A stretch of 39,778 nucleotides of DNA from Nitriliruptoraceae bacterium (GTDB taxonomy: Bacteria > Actinomycetota > Nitriliruptoria > Nitriliruptorales > Nitriliruptoraceae): the NCBI GenBank assembly GCA_003558435.1, contig PWLR01000079.1, positions 1-39,778 of the forward strand. Reading direction: 5' to 3'. Within the stretch, counting starts at the first letter, position 1. The number at the start of each line of letters is the position of its first letter. The notes under the pieces are model-generated. The model was not told the origin of the DNA. It saw nothing but the letters and a program-made list of their open reading frames with translations, and did not search any database. The translations under genes and the position numbers were made by a program. Below are positions 32,575 to 39,778 of this stretch, piece by piece.

Positions 32575-32608
32575 CTCCCTCCAGTCCGGCTCGGCAGCGA
32601 CCGGGCTC

Positions 32609-32668
32609 GCACGTCCTCCGGGTCGAGGACGTGCACCTCCGGGTGCGCCAACCTCGGTGCTCGAGCAC
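32609..32668 (+). promoter_or_regulatory. Structured leader before the alcohol dehydrogenase
   Basis: GCACGTCCTC (32609-32618) pairs perfectly with GAGGACGTGC (32625-32634). The last two bases of that stem also start a second hairpin, GCACC-TCCG-GGTGC (32633-32646), so the two cannot both form fully. A 12-bp palindrome GTGCTCGAGCAC lies at 32657-32668. The arrangement could be a leader switch plus an operator; no known riboswitch is recognised. Confidence 0.4.
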
Positions 32669-32706
32669 GTTCCGACGAGCAACTTCCGATGAGCGAGGAC
32701 ATCTCC

Positions 32707-33888
32707 ATGAGAGCCGTCACCTGGCAGGGCAAGCGCGACGTGCGGGTCGAGGAGGTCCCGGACCCCACGATCCAGCTCCCCACCGACGCGATCGTGCGCA
32801 TCACCTCGACCGCGATCTGCGGCTCCGATCTGCATCTCTACGAGGTGCTGGGCGCCTTCCTGGACCCGGGGGACATCCTCGGCCACGAACCGATGGGCAT
32901 CGTGGAGGAGGTCGGTACCGAGGTGGACGGCCTCGCGCCCGGTGACCGGGTGGTGGTGCCCTTCCAGATCGCGTGCGGCCACTGCTACATGTGCGATCAC
33001 GGGCTGCAGACCCAGTGCGAGACCACCCAGGTGCGCGATCAGGGCAAGGGCGCCGCACTCTTCGGCTACACGAAACTCTACGGTCAGGTCCCCGGCGGCC
33101 AGGCGGAGTTCCTGCGGGTCCCCCAGGCCCAGTACACCCACATCAAGGTCCCGGAGGGGCCGCCGGACGAACGGTTCCTGTACCTCTCGGACGTCGCTCC
33201 GACCGCCTACCAGGCGGTCGAGTACGCCGCGATCCCCGACGGTGGCACGGTGGTGGTGCTCGGGCTCGGCCCGATCGGCGACATGGCCTGTCGGATCGCG
33301 GCATTGAAGGGCGCCCGGGTCATCGGGATCGACCACGTCCCCGAGCGGCTCGCCCGGGCCCGCAACCGCGGCGTCGAGACGCTGTCGCTCAACGACTACG
33401 ACGACATCGTGGCCGCCGTCAAGGAGACCACCGGCGGCCGCGGACCGGATTCGGTCATCGACGCCGTCGGCATGGAGGCCCACGACTCACCGGCCGGCAA
33501 GATCGCCCAGAACATGGCCTCGATCCTCCCGGACGCCGTGGCCGCGCCGGTGATGAAGACGGCCGGCGTGGACCGCATGAACGCGCTCTACCTCGCCATC
33601 GAGATGGTGCGTCGCGGCGGCACGATCTCGCTCAGCGGCGTCTACGGCGGCGAGGCGGACCCGATGCCGATGCTGACGATGTTCGACAAGCAGATCCAGT
33701 TGCGGATGGGTCAGGCCAACGTCAAGCGATGGATCGACGATCTGATGCCGCTCGCGCTCGACGATTCGGATCCACTCGGCCTGGACACCTTCGCCACGCA
33801 CCGATTGCCGCTCGAGGACGCGCCGCACGGCTACGAGATCTTCCAGAAGAAGGAAGACGACGCCATCAAGGTCGTGCTCAAGCCGTGA
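32707..33888 (+). CDS. Zinc-dependent alcohol dehydrogenase, formaldehyde-dehydrogenase-like
   Basis: 393 aa. Start MRAVTWQGKRDVRVEEVPDP is chosen because this is where family members begin and GAGGA lies about 8 nt upstream; an ATG at 32689 would add six residues. Catalytic zinc ligands are C38 (ICGSDLHLY) and H60/E61 (GHEPMG). The structural zinc loop is CGHCYMCDHGLQTQC (C90, C93, C96, C104). NAD binding uses VVVLGLGPIGDMA. The insertion-rich form resembles glutathione-independent formaldehyde dehydrogenases. Its TGA overlaps the GTG of the following hydrolase gene, so the two are coupled. The leader is structured. Confidence 0.93.
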   Translation: MRAVTWQGKRDVRVEEVPDPTIQLPTDAIVRITSTAICGSDLHLYEVLGAFLDPGDILGHEPMGIVEEVGTEVDGLAPGDRVVVPFQIACGHCYMCDHGLQTQCETTQVRDQGKGAALFGYTKLYGQVPGGQAEFLRVPQAQYTHIKVPEGPPDERFLYLSDVAPTAYQAVEYAAIPDGGTVVVLGLGPIGDMACRIAALKGARVIGIDHVPERLARARNRGVETLSLNDYDDIVAAVKETTGGRGPDSVIDAVGMEAHDSPAGKIAQNMASILPDAVAAPVMKTAGVDRMNALYLAIEMVRRGGTISLSGVYGGEADPMPMLTMFDKQIQLRMGQANVKRWIDDLMPLALDDSDPLGLDTFATHRLPLEDAPHGYEIFQKKEDDAIKVVLKP

Positions 33889-34685
33889 GCCGTGGCACGA
33901 CCCACCGCCGGGGCTGGACGCTCCGGCGGTGGACGCAGGTCGCCGGACATCACCTGCACAGCGTCGAGACGCCGGTGGCTGCCGAGTCCGGGCGCGCCAC
34001 GGTCGTGCTGTTGCACGGCGCGGTCGTCACCCATCGCTACTTCCTGCCGTTGGTGCAGGCGTTGGCCACCCGGGACCCGACGCTGCCCGTCGCCGCCCTC
34101 GAGCTGCCAGGCATCGGTGCCAGCTCCCGCGGGCGCGAACCCCGGGACATCGCGGGGCAGGCCGAGCTCGTCGCAGCATGGCTGCGCGAAACGGACCGCG
34201 CCCCCGCGATGCTGGTGGGCAGTTCGATGGGCGCCCAGACCGCGGTCGAGGTGGCCGTCCGGGAGCCGACGCTGGTGGAGTCACTGGTGCTGATCGGGCC
34301 GACGGTCGACGCGTCGGCGCGGACGCTGTTCGGGCAGTTCGGCAAGCTCCTGGTCGACGGCACCGTCGAATCGCCGGCACAACTCGTTATCACCTCGACC
34401 GACCTGTTCCGCTCGAACCCACGCGCGATGGCCCGCTACCTCCGGGCCTCTCTCGAACACCGCATCGAGGAACGACTCGCGGCGGTGGCCGCTCCCGTGC
34501 TGCTGATCCGGGGCGAGTTCGATCCGCTCGTGCCCCGACGGTGGTTGCGACGGCTGCATCGGGTGACACCGAACTCGGAGACCATGGAGCTGCCCGGCGC
34601 CGCCCACTGCGCCCACGAGCGTCGACCGGATGAGGTCGCACAGGCGATCGACCGGATGAGGTCGCACAGGCGATCGACCGGATGA
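33885..34685 (+). CDS. Alpha/beta-hydrolase fold enzyme
   Basis: 266 aa. The start is a GTG inside the GTGA overlap with the dehydrogenase stop. The oxyanion strand is VVLLHGAVVTHRYF, the nucleophile elbow is VGSSMGAQ (Ser114), LIRGEFDPLVP supplies the acid, and the AAHCAHERRPDEVAQAID motif supplies the catalytic His. Closest in pattern to esterases or haloalkane-type hydrolases; substrate unknown. The last ten residues and the stop codon come from a 26-bp tandem repeat, so the natural C-terminus has been altered; a single repeat copy would read through to 34785. Confidence 0.88.
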   Translation: MSRGTTHRRGWTLRRWTQVAGHHLHSVETPVAAESGRATVVLLHGAVVTHRYFLPLVQALATRDPTLPVAALELPGIGASSRGREPRDIAGQAELVAAWLRETDRAPAMLVGSSMGAQTAVEVAVREPTLVESLVLIGPTVDASARTLFGQFGKLLVDGTVESPAQLVITSTDLFRSNPRAMARYLRASLEHRIEERLAAVAAPVLLIRGEFDPLVPRRWLRRLHRVTPNSETMELPGAAHCAHERRPDEVAQAIDRMRSHRRSTG

Positions 34686-34718
34686 GGTCGCACAGGCGAT
34701 CGACCGGATGAGGTCGCA
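34628..34718 (+). repeat. 26-bp tandem repeat, 3.5 copies
   Basis: Exact copies at 34628-34653, 34654-34679 and 34680-34705 plus 13 bp of a fourth (34706-34718). The unit begins GGATGAGGTCGCACAGG. It covers the 3' end of the hydrolase gene; 26 is not a multiple of three. Any array with two or more full copies ends the protein at GGA-TGA, whereas one copy leaves a longer frame. Confidence 0.95.
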
Positions 34719-34722
34719 GTCG

Positions 34723-34938
34723 TCATCGACCGAGCGGGAGCGCAGCCGCACGCTCGGCGATCTCGGCGACACCCGGGGCCCCTGAGGCGGCCGCGTGATG
34801 AGCCGATGCCGCCTCGGCGGCTGGGGAACGACCCTCCGGCGCCAACCCCGAACTCGGCCAGGTCACCACGGGCGCGAGCATCATCCCGGTCACGGCAGCG
34901 AGCACGACCAACCACCGGATGAACGCTCGGCCGCGCAC
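34723..34938 (-). CDS. 71-aa exported or membrane-anchored small protein
   Basis: GTG start with GGAGGAG 6 nt upstream, an excellent ribosome binding site. RGRAFIRW gives a basic N-terminus, followed by a hydrophobic helix (LVVLAAVTGMMLAPVVTW, about 9-26) and an Ala/Ser/His-rich tail (AAEAASAHHAAASGAPG) with a short C-terminal helix. It could be a secreted peptide or an N-terminally anchored one; cleavage is uncertain. No family is recognised. It converges on the hydrolase gene and stops 5 bp from the tandem repeat. Confidence 0.55.
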   Translation of the reverse strand: MRGRAFIRWLVVLAAVTGMMLAPVVTWPSSGLAPEGRSPAAEAASAHHAAASGAPGVAEIAERAAALPLGR

Positions 34939-35028
34939 GATGTCTCCTCCATCGACGCCTTCGACCGGTCCGGTCCGTCCGGGCGTGGACGGGCATCAGG
35001 ACCTTCGCGACCAACATGCCTACGCACG

Positions 35029-35043
35029 CGACCTACTAGGTCG
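35029..35043. promoter_or_regulatory. Perfect 15-bp palindrome upstream of the small exported protein
   Basis: CGACCTA-C-TAGGTCG is a perfect inverted repeat 91 bp upstream of the GTG start at 34938 and 81 bp beyond the stop of the MscS gene. Its size and symmetry suit a dimeric repressor site. No regulator is recognised. Confidence 0.45.
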
Positions 35044-35079
35044 GTCGCTCGTGTCCACCCCACCGCGGACCCTGCTGCG

Positions 35080-35115
35080 CTGGACCGGACCGTTCGCGGT
35101 CGACCCGTCGTCCAG
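35080..35115 (-). terminator. Imperfect hairpin with TTCG loop after the MscS gene
   Basis: CTGGAC (35080-35085) pairs with GTCCAG (35110-35115), and inside it GACCG-TTCG-CGGTC (35088-35101) forms a stable tetraloop stem. It lies 8 bp past the MscS stop codon, in the right place for its terminator. Confidence 0.45.
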
Positions 35116-35123
35116 GCGAGCGG

Positions 35124-36038
35124 CTACTCGGTGGTCAGCGGCCGGTCGGCGCGCACCTGTAGCGCGTCCTTGTCGGCAGCCAGCGTGCGGATCGGCCAGG
35201 GGATCGTCATCCCGGCGTCCTCGATGGCGGTCTTGCAGGCGGCCAGCACCCGGTGGCGCACGTGCCGCACCGTCCGGATGTCGGGCGCGGTCCAGTAGCT
35301 GACCTCGACGTCGACGCTGGATTCGGCGAACTCGAACAGCAGGACCTCGGGTCCGGGTGCCTCCAGCACACCGGGCACGTCGGCCACCGCGTCGAGGAGC
35401 AACGCCTGAACCGCGTTGTGGTCGTCGCGGTAGTCGATGCCGACGATGACCTGGGTCCGCCGACTGCCGAGCCGGGTCAGGTTGGTGATCGGCTCGGTGA
35501 ACACCGTCGCGTTCGGGATCATCACCTCCTCGCCGTCGAAGACCCGCAGGCGGGTCACCCGCAGGTCGATGTCCATGACGACTCCGGAGAACTCGTTGGA
35601 GGTGATCTGATCGCCCCGCCGGAACGGACGCCGGATGAGGATGAGCAACCCCGCAACGAAGTTCTCGAGGATGTTCTGCAGCGCGAACGCCAGCGCAAGG
35701 CCCGCCAGACCGACACCGGCCAAGAGCGCACCGACACTGATCCCCGCGACCGTCAGGGCGAGCAGGATCGCGGCGGTCACGAGCGAGACCCGCAACAGGT
35801 TCGAGATCAGGCGCTCGACCGTGTGATCGATGCGGGCGCGCCGCATCCCCCGCTCGACACCCTTGATCGTCAGCCGGGTCGCGAGGAGCATGACCAGCAG
35901 CACCAGAGCGCCCAGGACGAACAGTGGCACCCGCTGAGCGAACCCCGTCGCGATGTCCCCCACCGCGTCGAGCAGCACCCCGACGAGGTCGTCCACCCCG
36001 GTCACCTCGGGCGGATCATCACCGAGCAGCTCCTCCAC
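35124..36038 (-). CDS. mscS: Small-conductance mechanosensitive channel (MscS family)
   Basis: 304 aa from the GTG at VEELLGDD, with GGAG 7 nt upstream; a GTG two codons earlier is possible, and the open frame further upstream lacks a signal. Three membrane helices: LFVLGALVLLVMLLATRL, LRVSLVTAAILLALTV and the Gly/Ala-patterned pore helix SVGALLAGVGLAGLALAFA, followed by QNILENFVAGLLIL. The beta domain has RPFRRGDQI and VMIPNATVFTEPITNLTR, the MscS signature, and an alpha/beta C-terminal domain. It releases solutes on hypo-osmotic shock. Confidence 0.93.
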   Translation of the reverse strand: MEELLGDDPPEVTGVDDLVGVLLDAVGDIATGFAQRVPLFVLGALVLLVMLLATRLTIKGVERGMRRARIDHTVERLISNLLRVSLVTAAILLALTVAGISVGALLAGVGLAGLALAFALQNILENFVAGLLILIRRPFRRGDQITSNEFSGVVMDIDLRVTRLRVFDGEEVMIPNATVFTEPITNLTRLGSRRTQVIVGIDYRDDHNAVQALLLDAVADVPGVLEAPGPEVLLFEFAESSVDVEVSYWTAPDIRTVRHVRHRVLAACKTAIEDAGMTIPWPIRTLAADKDALQVRADRPLTTE

Positions 36039-36186
36039 CGTCACGCTCCGTCCGCTCAGTGTCCAGGCTGATGTGACGCTAACGCCTGCCACCGAGCGTT
36101 GCCCACATCGCCGACCGACCGGGTCGCCGGTGCAAGGATGGCTCCCACCAGAGGACCCCGTCGGTCGGCCGCGACCCCACCATGAG

Positions 36187-36224
36187 CAGGCCCCGGCAAC
36201 GCCGATAGGCGCCACCGGGGCCTG
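36187..36224 (-). terminator. Hairpin terminator of the GH9 gene
   Basis: CAGGCCCCGG (36187-36196) pairs perfectly with CCGGGGCCTG (36215-36224) around 18 nt that contain an inner GCC/GGC pair. It lies 51 bp after the stop of the endoglucanase gene and before the MscS gene on the same strand. Confidence 0.6.
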
Positions 36225-36274
36225 GCCGTGCCCGTCGCGTCAGCGCGAAGCCGTGACGCGGCGAGTCCTGCGAG

Positions 36275-39259
36275 CTACCTCCGGGGGTTGCCCTTTCCGT
36301 TACCTCCAGCGTTGGCGTGCGCCGGAGGCCCCTGTGGGCCCGCAGGGGTGACGCTGGCGACGCATGCGCCCTGGTTCCGGAAGTTCGGGTCACTGAACGT
36401 GGCCCAGCCTCCGTCATGACACTCGTCGCGCGAGCGAGGCGTCACCCCGACCGGATGCCGCCACCCGGGCCGGCCGTCACCCATGTCGTCGAGCCAGGAG
36501 GCGTGCCAGGCGAGCGCGGCGTTCCAGTTGATGGTGGTCTCGTTCGTCGACCACGACTCGAGATCGTCGATGTAGCAGAACTGGGGAGCGCACCCCTGCA
36601 GGTTCCGTTGCGCGATGGGATCCTGGATGCCGGAGTTGGCGCCCCCGGCGAGCTTGCCGTCCGGCGGACGCGGCATGCGATCGGTGATCGAGTGCGAGTA
36701 CCACCGGCTGTGCATGTTCTCCGAGAAGTACGTGCCGTAGGCGGTGACGTACGAGTTGTTGATCGCGTTACGCCCGAGGACGTAGTCGATCGCCTCGATG
36801 CCACCGTCGAGGTACTGCTGCTCGCCCGACAGGTCGTAGGCCACCGCGATCACCACGGCGTTGTTGATGGCCTGGTGGGTCGAGCCCCACTGGTACCTGG
36901 CGGGACCATAGGGGTGCCCGAACGGCTGCTCGCCCTGGATCGCCAGGTACTGATCCGCACCTTCGAGCACCCAACCGATGACCTCGTCGCGGTCGGGCAG
37001 GTCGCTCGGCACCGTCGCCAGGTCGAGACGCGCGGCCGCGGCCACCTCCTGCCAGTCGAACGCGACGGTCGCGTCCCAAGCGGAGGTGTGATGCTCCGAA
37101 CCGACCACCGCCTGCTCGAACTCGGCCTCACCGGTCGTGAGGAAGAGCTGTGCCGCCGCCCAGTAGAACTCGTCCGAAACGTCGCGGTCGTCGTAGGGGC
37201 CACCACCCGGGGCCGGGTCCAGCGCGTTGGTGTCCGGTGCGAGGATGTCGTCGTGCTCGCTGGCCGCATCCCACGCGCGCCGGGCGGCAGCGAGGAGCCC
37301 GTAGGCGTACCCGGCGTCGTGCGCCGCATAGAGGCGCGCACCCTGCGCCGCAGCGGCGGCGAGGTTGAGCGTCGCCGCGGTCGAGGGACGGTGCACGTAA
37401 CGCGGCATCCGGTCCTCGTGAGGGAAGGTGTTCATCCCGGTCCAGGCGATGTCGTGCAGCTTGTGGTGGACCAATCCCCCGGCGTCGATGTCCTCGCCAC
37501 CGATGCCCATCTCGATGCCGTCGGCGACCTGCATCTCGAGCATCCAATCGAGGTTCCACTTCACCTCGTCGAGGATGTCGGGCATGCCGTTGCCGGCCTC
37601 GGGGATCGCCAGCGTGCCGTCCCCCAGCGCGTCGCGGTCGGCCACACCGGCGAGTTGGTTGCGCTCGTAGGTGCTGAGCAGCTGCCACACCGAGATGCCG
37701 GAGTTCACCACGTACTTGCCGTGGTCACCCGCGTCGTACCAACCGCCGGTGAGGTCCAACGCGTACCCCTCGGGGCAGTCCCAACCGTCCTCGCCGTAGT
37801 GGTCGAACCCGCCGTACTGGTTGTCGTTGACGCCGTCGATGTGCGGGTAGTCCGTGCGCTCGTTGGGCAGACAGGGGACGTTCGCATCTCCCTGGTTGAC
37901 GTCGTCACCACCGAACTCCGAGATGTGCCCTGCGGGCCGGCCGTAACCGGGCTTGATCCGATCGTCGATCGGGGTGCCGGAGCGCTGCGAGTAGTAGATC
38001 CCCAGTGCGTCCTTGCGCAGCTGGCTATACAGCGTGTCGGAGATGTCGAACGGGTAGCTCGTCTCCCCGTCGGCGACCAGCGTCAGGCCTTCACCGGATC
38101 CGGTGAAGGCGCTGAGATCGATGGTGTGGACGTTGAGGTCCGCTGACGGGTCGACCCCCTGCGGGCTGGTCGTGCCATTGGCGAGGTTCGAGCCACTCGC
38201 ATCCTGCAGTTCCCAGTCGAGCGCGTCGGTCTCGTCGGTCACCAGGGTCGCGTGCTTCGGACCGTTGGGGAGGTAGCCGACCTGGTTGACCCGCACATTC
38301 GGACCGGTCTCGGGCTGGTAGCCCGCGACCGTGCCGCCGGTGGTCAGCGACGCGAACGTCATGCAGACCGTGTAGTCCTGGCTGTGCCCGCCGAGCTGGA
38401 ACTGGAACTCGCTGCCCGCCACCGACTGACCTGCGGTGAACGTGTCGGTGAACGCCTGCCCGTCCGCGCGGAACCGCACGGTGGCTTCGTACAGGGGTGG
38501 ATAGTCCTGACCGGGGATCGGGATGAGCACCTTGGCGTTGACTTCGGGCGCCGTGGCCGCGACCGAGACGGTGTAGGTGCGTCCCTCCTCGAGATCGAGG
38601 CCGCCCTGTCCGACGATGGCGCTCCACGGGTCCCCGCCGCCCGGAACCTCGAGGCAGACCTGCCCATCGGCATCAGCTCGGGCGATGTTGGCCGTCGTCC
38701 ACCAGGGGTCGAGGCCATCGAAGGTCGGGTTCTGCAACAGCTCCGCGACCGGGGTCACGTAGACGTCACTGATGCAGAGTCCGGTGGGCTCGGCATCGCC
38801 CATGCCGAACTGCACCCGCTGCGAGTTGGTCGTCGAGACGAAGCCGAACTCGTAGCTCCGGGGCTCCGGCGTGACATCGAAGTTCTCGAAGACATCAGTG
38901 ACCAGTGGGTCGCTGCCATCCACCTGGATGCGCGCTTCCAGCCCCTCGGCCGCCGGGTCGCCGGAGACGGTGAAGCCGAAGACGTAGCTCTCGCCGTCCT
39001 CGAGCCCCAGGTTGACCCAGTTCCCGAACGCCGCGCCGGCGCCCAGTTGGATGCACGCCTCGCCATCGGCGATGGCCGCCTGCTCCAGGCCCCACCACGG
39101 CTGATGGTCGGGACCGCTGAAGTCGCCGTTCTCGACGAGGTTCGATGATCGATGATCATCAGCCAGCACCGCCGGTGCGACCAAGGTGGTCCCCACCAGC
39201 GCTACGGCGCTCGCCATCGCGAATGATGCCCGCAGTTTCGAACGGGTTCTCCCTACCAC
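36275..39259 (-). CDS. Secreted GH9 endoglucanase with two CBM4/9-like domains
   Basis: 994 aa from a GTG start with GGGAGGGG 5 nt upstream; an ATG five codons earlier is less well placed because it overlaps this ribosome binding site. The signal peptide runs to about residue 34 (APAVLA). Two beta-sandwich carbohydrate-binding domains of CBM4/9 type span about 40-170 (NLVENGDFSGP) and 172-310 (LLQNPTFDGLDPW). An Ig-like N-terminal GH9 domain follows (VRVNQVGYLPNGPKHATLV), then the catalytic domain. GGWYDAGDHGKYV carries catalytic Asp509/Asp512, MHSRWYSH the GH9 His/Arg motif and STNETTINW the catalytic acid Glu907. A Cys-containing, Gly/Pro-rich tail ends the protein. It degrades cellulose or related beta-glucans outside the cell. 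A CelR/CebR-like palindrome lies upstream. Confidence 0.95.
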   Translation of the reverse strand: MVGRTRSKLRASFAMASAVALVGTTLVAPAVLADDHRSSNLVENGDFSGPDHQPWWGLEQAAIADGEACIQLGAGAAFGNWVNLGLEDGESYVFGFTVSGDPAAEGLEARIQVDGSDPLVTDVFENFDVTPEPRSYEFGFVSTTNSQRVQFGMGDAEPTGLCISDVYVTPVAELLQNPTFDGLDPWWTTANIARADADGQVCLEVPGGGDPWSAIVGQGGLDLEEGRTYTVSVAATAPEVNAKVLIPIPGQDYPPLYEATVRFRADGQAFTDTFTAGQSVAGSEFQFQLGGHSQDYTVCMTFASLTTGGTVAGYQPETGPNVRVNQVGYLPNGPKHATLVTDETDALDWELQDASGSNLANGTTSPQGVDPSADLNVHTIDLSAFTGSGEGLTLVADGETSYPFDISDTLYSQLRKDALGIYYSQRSGTPIDDRIKPGYGRPAGHISEFGGDDVNQGDANVPCLPNERTDYPHIDGVNDNQYGGFDHYGEDGWDCPEGYALDLTGGWYDAGDHGKYVVNSGISVWQLLSTYERNQLAGVADRDALGDGTLAIPEAGNGMPDILDEVKWNLDWMLEMQVADGIEMGIGGEDIDAGGLVHHKLHDIAWTGMNTFPHEDRMPRYVHRPSTAATLNLAAAAAQGARLYAAHDAGYAYGLLAAARRAWDAASEHDDILAPDTNALDPAPGGGPYDDRDVSDEFYWAAAQLFLTTGEAEFEQAVVGSEHHTSAWDATVAFDWQEVAAAARLDLATVPSDLPDRDEVIGWVLEGADQYLAIQGEQPFGHPYGPARYQWGSTHQAINNAVVIAVAYDLSGEQQYLDGGIEAIDYVLGRNAINNSYVTAYGTYFSENMHSRWYSHSITDRMPRPPDGKLAGGANSGIQDPIAQRNLQGCAPQFCYIDDLESWSTNETTINWNAALAWHASWLDDMGDGRPGWRHPVGVTPRSRDECHDGGWATFSDPNFRNQGACVASVTPAGPQGPPAHANAGGNGKGNPRR

Positions 39260-39281
39260 GATGTCCCCTCCCATGGGCCCA

Positions 39282-39303
39282 GGCGTGAGAGCGCTCTCAC
39301 GCC
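39282..39303. promoter_or_regulatory. Perfect 22-bp palindrome, CelR/CebR-type (LacI family) operator
   Basis: GGCGTGAGAGC followed directly by GCTCTCACGCC is a perfect palindrome with the core TGAGAGCGCTCTCA. Known CelR/CebR operators of cellulolytic actinobacteria have the core TGGGAGCGCTCCCA, differing at one position per half-site. It ends 23 bp upstream of the GTG of the endoglucanase gene, suited to repression relieved by cello-oligosaccharides. Confidence 0.8.
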
Positions 39304-39745
39304 GTTCGTCACCCTAGACCAAGCGGCCCAACTGAGGGGGACCCCGCCGTGCTGAGCTGGCTCGGGCTCAGGGTTTCGACCCGGCGGTTCGCCGCTCACA
39401 CCCTCCCAAGACCCCGCTCGGCCACCTGTAGCTCACCCCCATCGCGTGCGCCCATGCCAGGTGGGCGCACGCCCAACGCACCCGTCACGGCTATGCCACT
39501 GACCTGAAGCAACTGACCGCCCTGCGCGAACATCGTCAGCCGGTCCGTCCGCGTACCCGCCCGGTCCACCACCTCGCGTGGGCGAGCGATGGCCCGAGAC
39601 CCCCGAGGCGATCACCGCCCGGCAACGACTGCTGGGCGCAGCGGCCGCGGGCAGGACCCTCGGCCCCGCGCTGGCGGCCGGGCGACTGCCCTCGCCGCTC
39701 GCGAGGCACGGCTGTTCGGCTCCTTCATCCACGCCGCAACGCGGC
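39304..39745. other. Region without an intact gene; possible integrase-like remnant
   Basis: About 440 bp with no supported gene. A plus-strand frame open from about 39432 to the window end contains TRHGYATDLKQLTALREH (about 39479-39535), which resembles the N-terminal core-binding domain of tyrosine recombinases, but the rest of the frame is Arg/Pro-rich and shows no catalytic motif. A minus-strand open frame at 39433-39732 is low-complexity and probably spurious. Confidence 0.25.
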
Positions 39746-39778
39746 GGGTGGTGGTCGCGAGTTCCGCGACCACCACCC
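39732..39778. terminator. Tandem hairpins at the window end
   Basis: CGCCGC-AAC-GCGGCG (39732-39746) adjoins a perfect 14-bp stem, GGGTGGTGGTCGCG pairing with CGCGACCACCACCC around AGTTC (39746-39778). It probably terminates a gene lying beyond the right edge on the minus strand. Confidence 0.6.

Noticed and set aside
39433..39732. 99-codon minus-strand open frame near the right edge
   Set aside because: Low-complexity Gly/Arg/Ser/Pro composition with no ribosome binding site or motif.

Overview
This is high-GC, gene-dense bacterial DNA with strong G/C preference at third codon positions, ATG/GTG/TTG starts, AGGAGG-type ribosome binding sites and ATGA/GTGA stop-start overlaps. The gene content (BTAD/SARP and LuxR-type STAND regulators, an IniB/dynamin locus, PAS proteins, membrane-fused spermidine-synthase-like proteins, a GH9 cellulase behind a CelR/CebR-like operator) points to an Actinomycetota chromosome. 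Secreted domains are very acidic, which could fit a halophilic or alkaliphilic lineage such as Nitriliruptoria, but that placement is inference. I see no rRNA, tRNA, CRISPR array or intact mobile element.

Layout. (1) 1-10.3 kb: a secreted M14 zinc carboxypeptidase (-); a membrane-fused spermidine-synthase-like protein, an NDH-2-like flavoprotein and a PAS-only protein (+); a second, larger membrane-fused spermidine-synthase-like protein (-); and a CBS-pair protein (+). (2) 10.5-19.4 kb: three large STAND ATPase regulators. One is a LuxR type (-). Divergent from it is a MalT-like protein with a C-terminal BTAD domain. A 62-aa protein follows, overlapping by ATGA an AfsR-like regulator with an N-terminal BTAD domain. 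(3) 19.5-26.5 kb: a membrane-anchored Hsp70 with an outside domain (-), divergent from a + strand run encoding an IniB-like repeat protein and two dynamin-like GTPases that overlap by ATGA. (4) 26.7-29.6 kb: a ferric-reductase-type flavocytochrome, a 31-aa membrane peptide and an NDH-2 NADH dehydrogenase (-). (5) 29.7-36.0 kb: a PhyH-type dioxygenase and a methyltransferase (-), a second methyltransferase, a zinc alcohol dehydrogenase coupled to an alpha/beta hydrolase (+), a 71-aa exported or anchored peptide (-) and an MscS channel (-). (6) 36.3-39.8 kb: a large secreted GH9 endoglucanase behind a perfect palindromic operator, then sequence without an intact gene that ends in a strong hairpin.

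The most interesting part is regions 2 and 3. Three STAND regulators, two with SARP-type DNA-binding domains, adjoin an IniB/dynamin-pair/transmembrane-Hsp70 locus. The Hsp70-IniB intergenic region carries direct heptamers (CCCCTAT) spaced by about one or two helical turns, the general architecture of SARP operators. My working hypothesis is an inducible envelope-stress or membrane-remodelling module: the Hsp70 reads the outside through its C-terminal domain, IniB is a repetitive partner, and the two GTPases act on the membrane. The families are recognisable; the combination, regulation and function are inferred.
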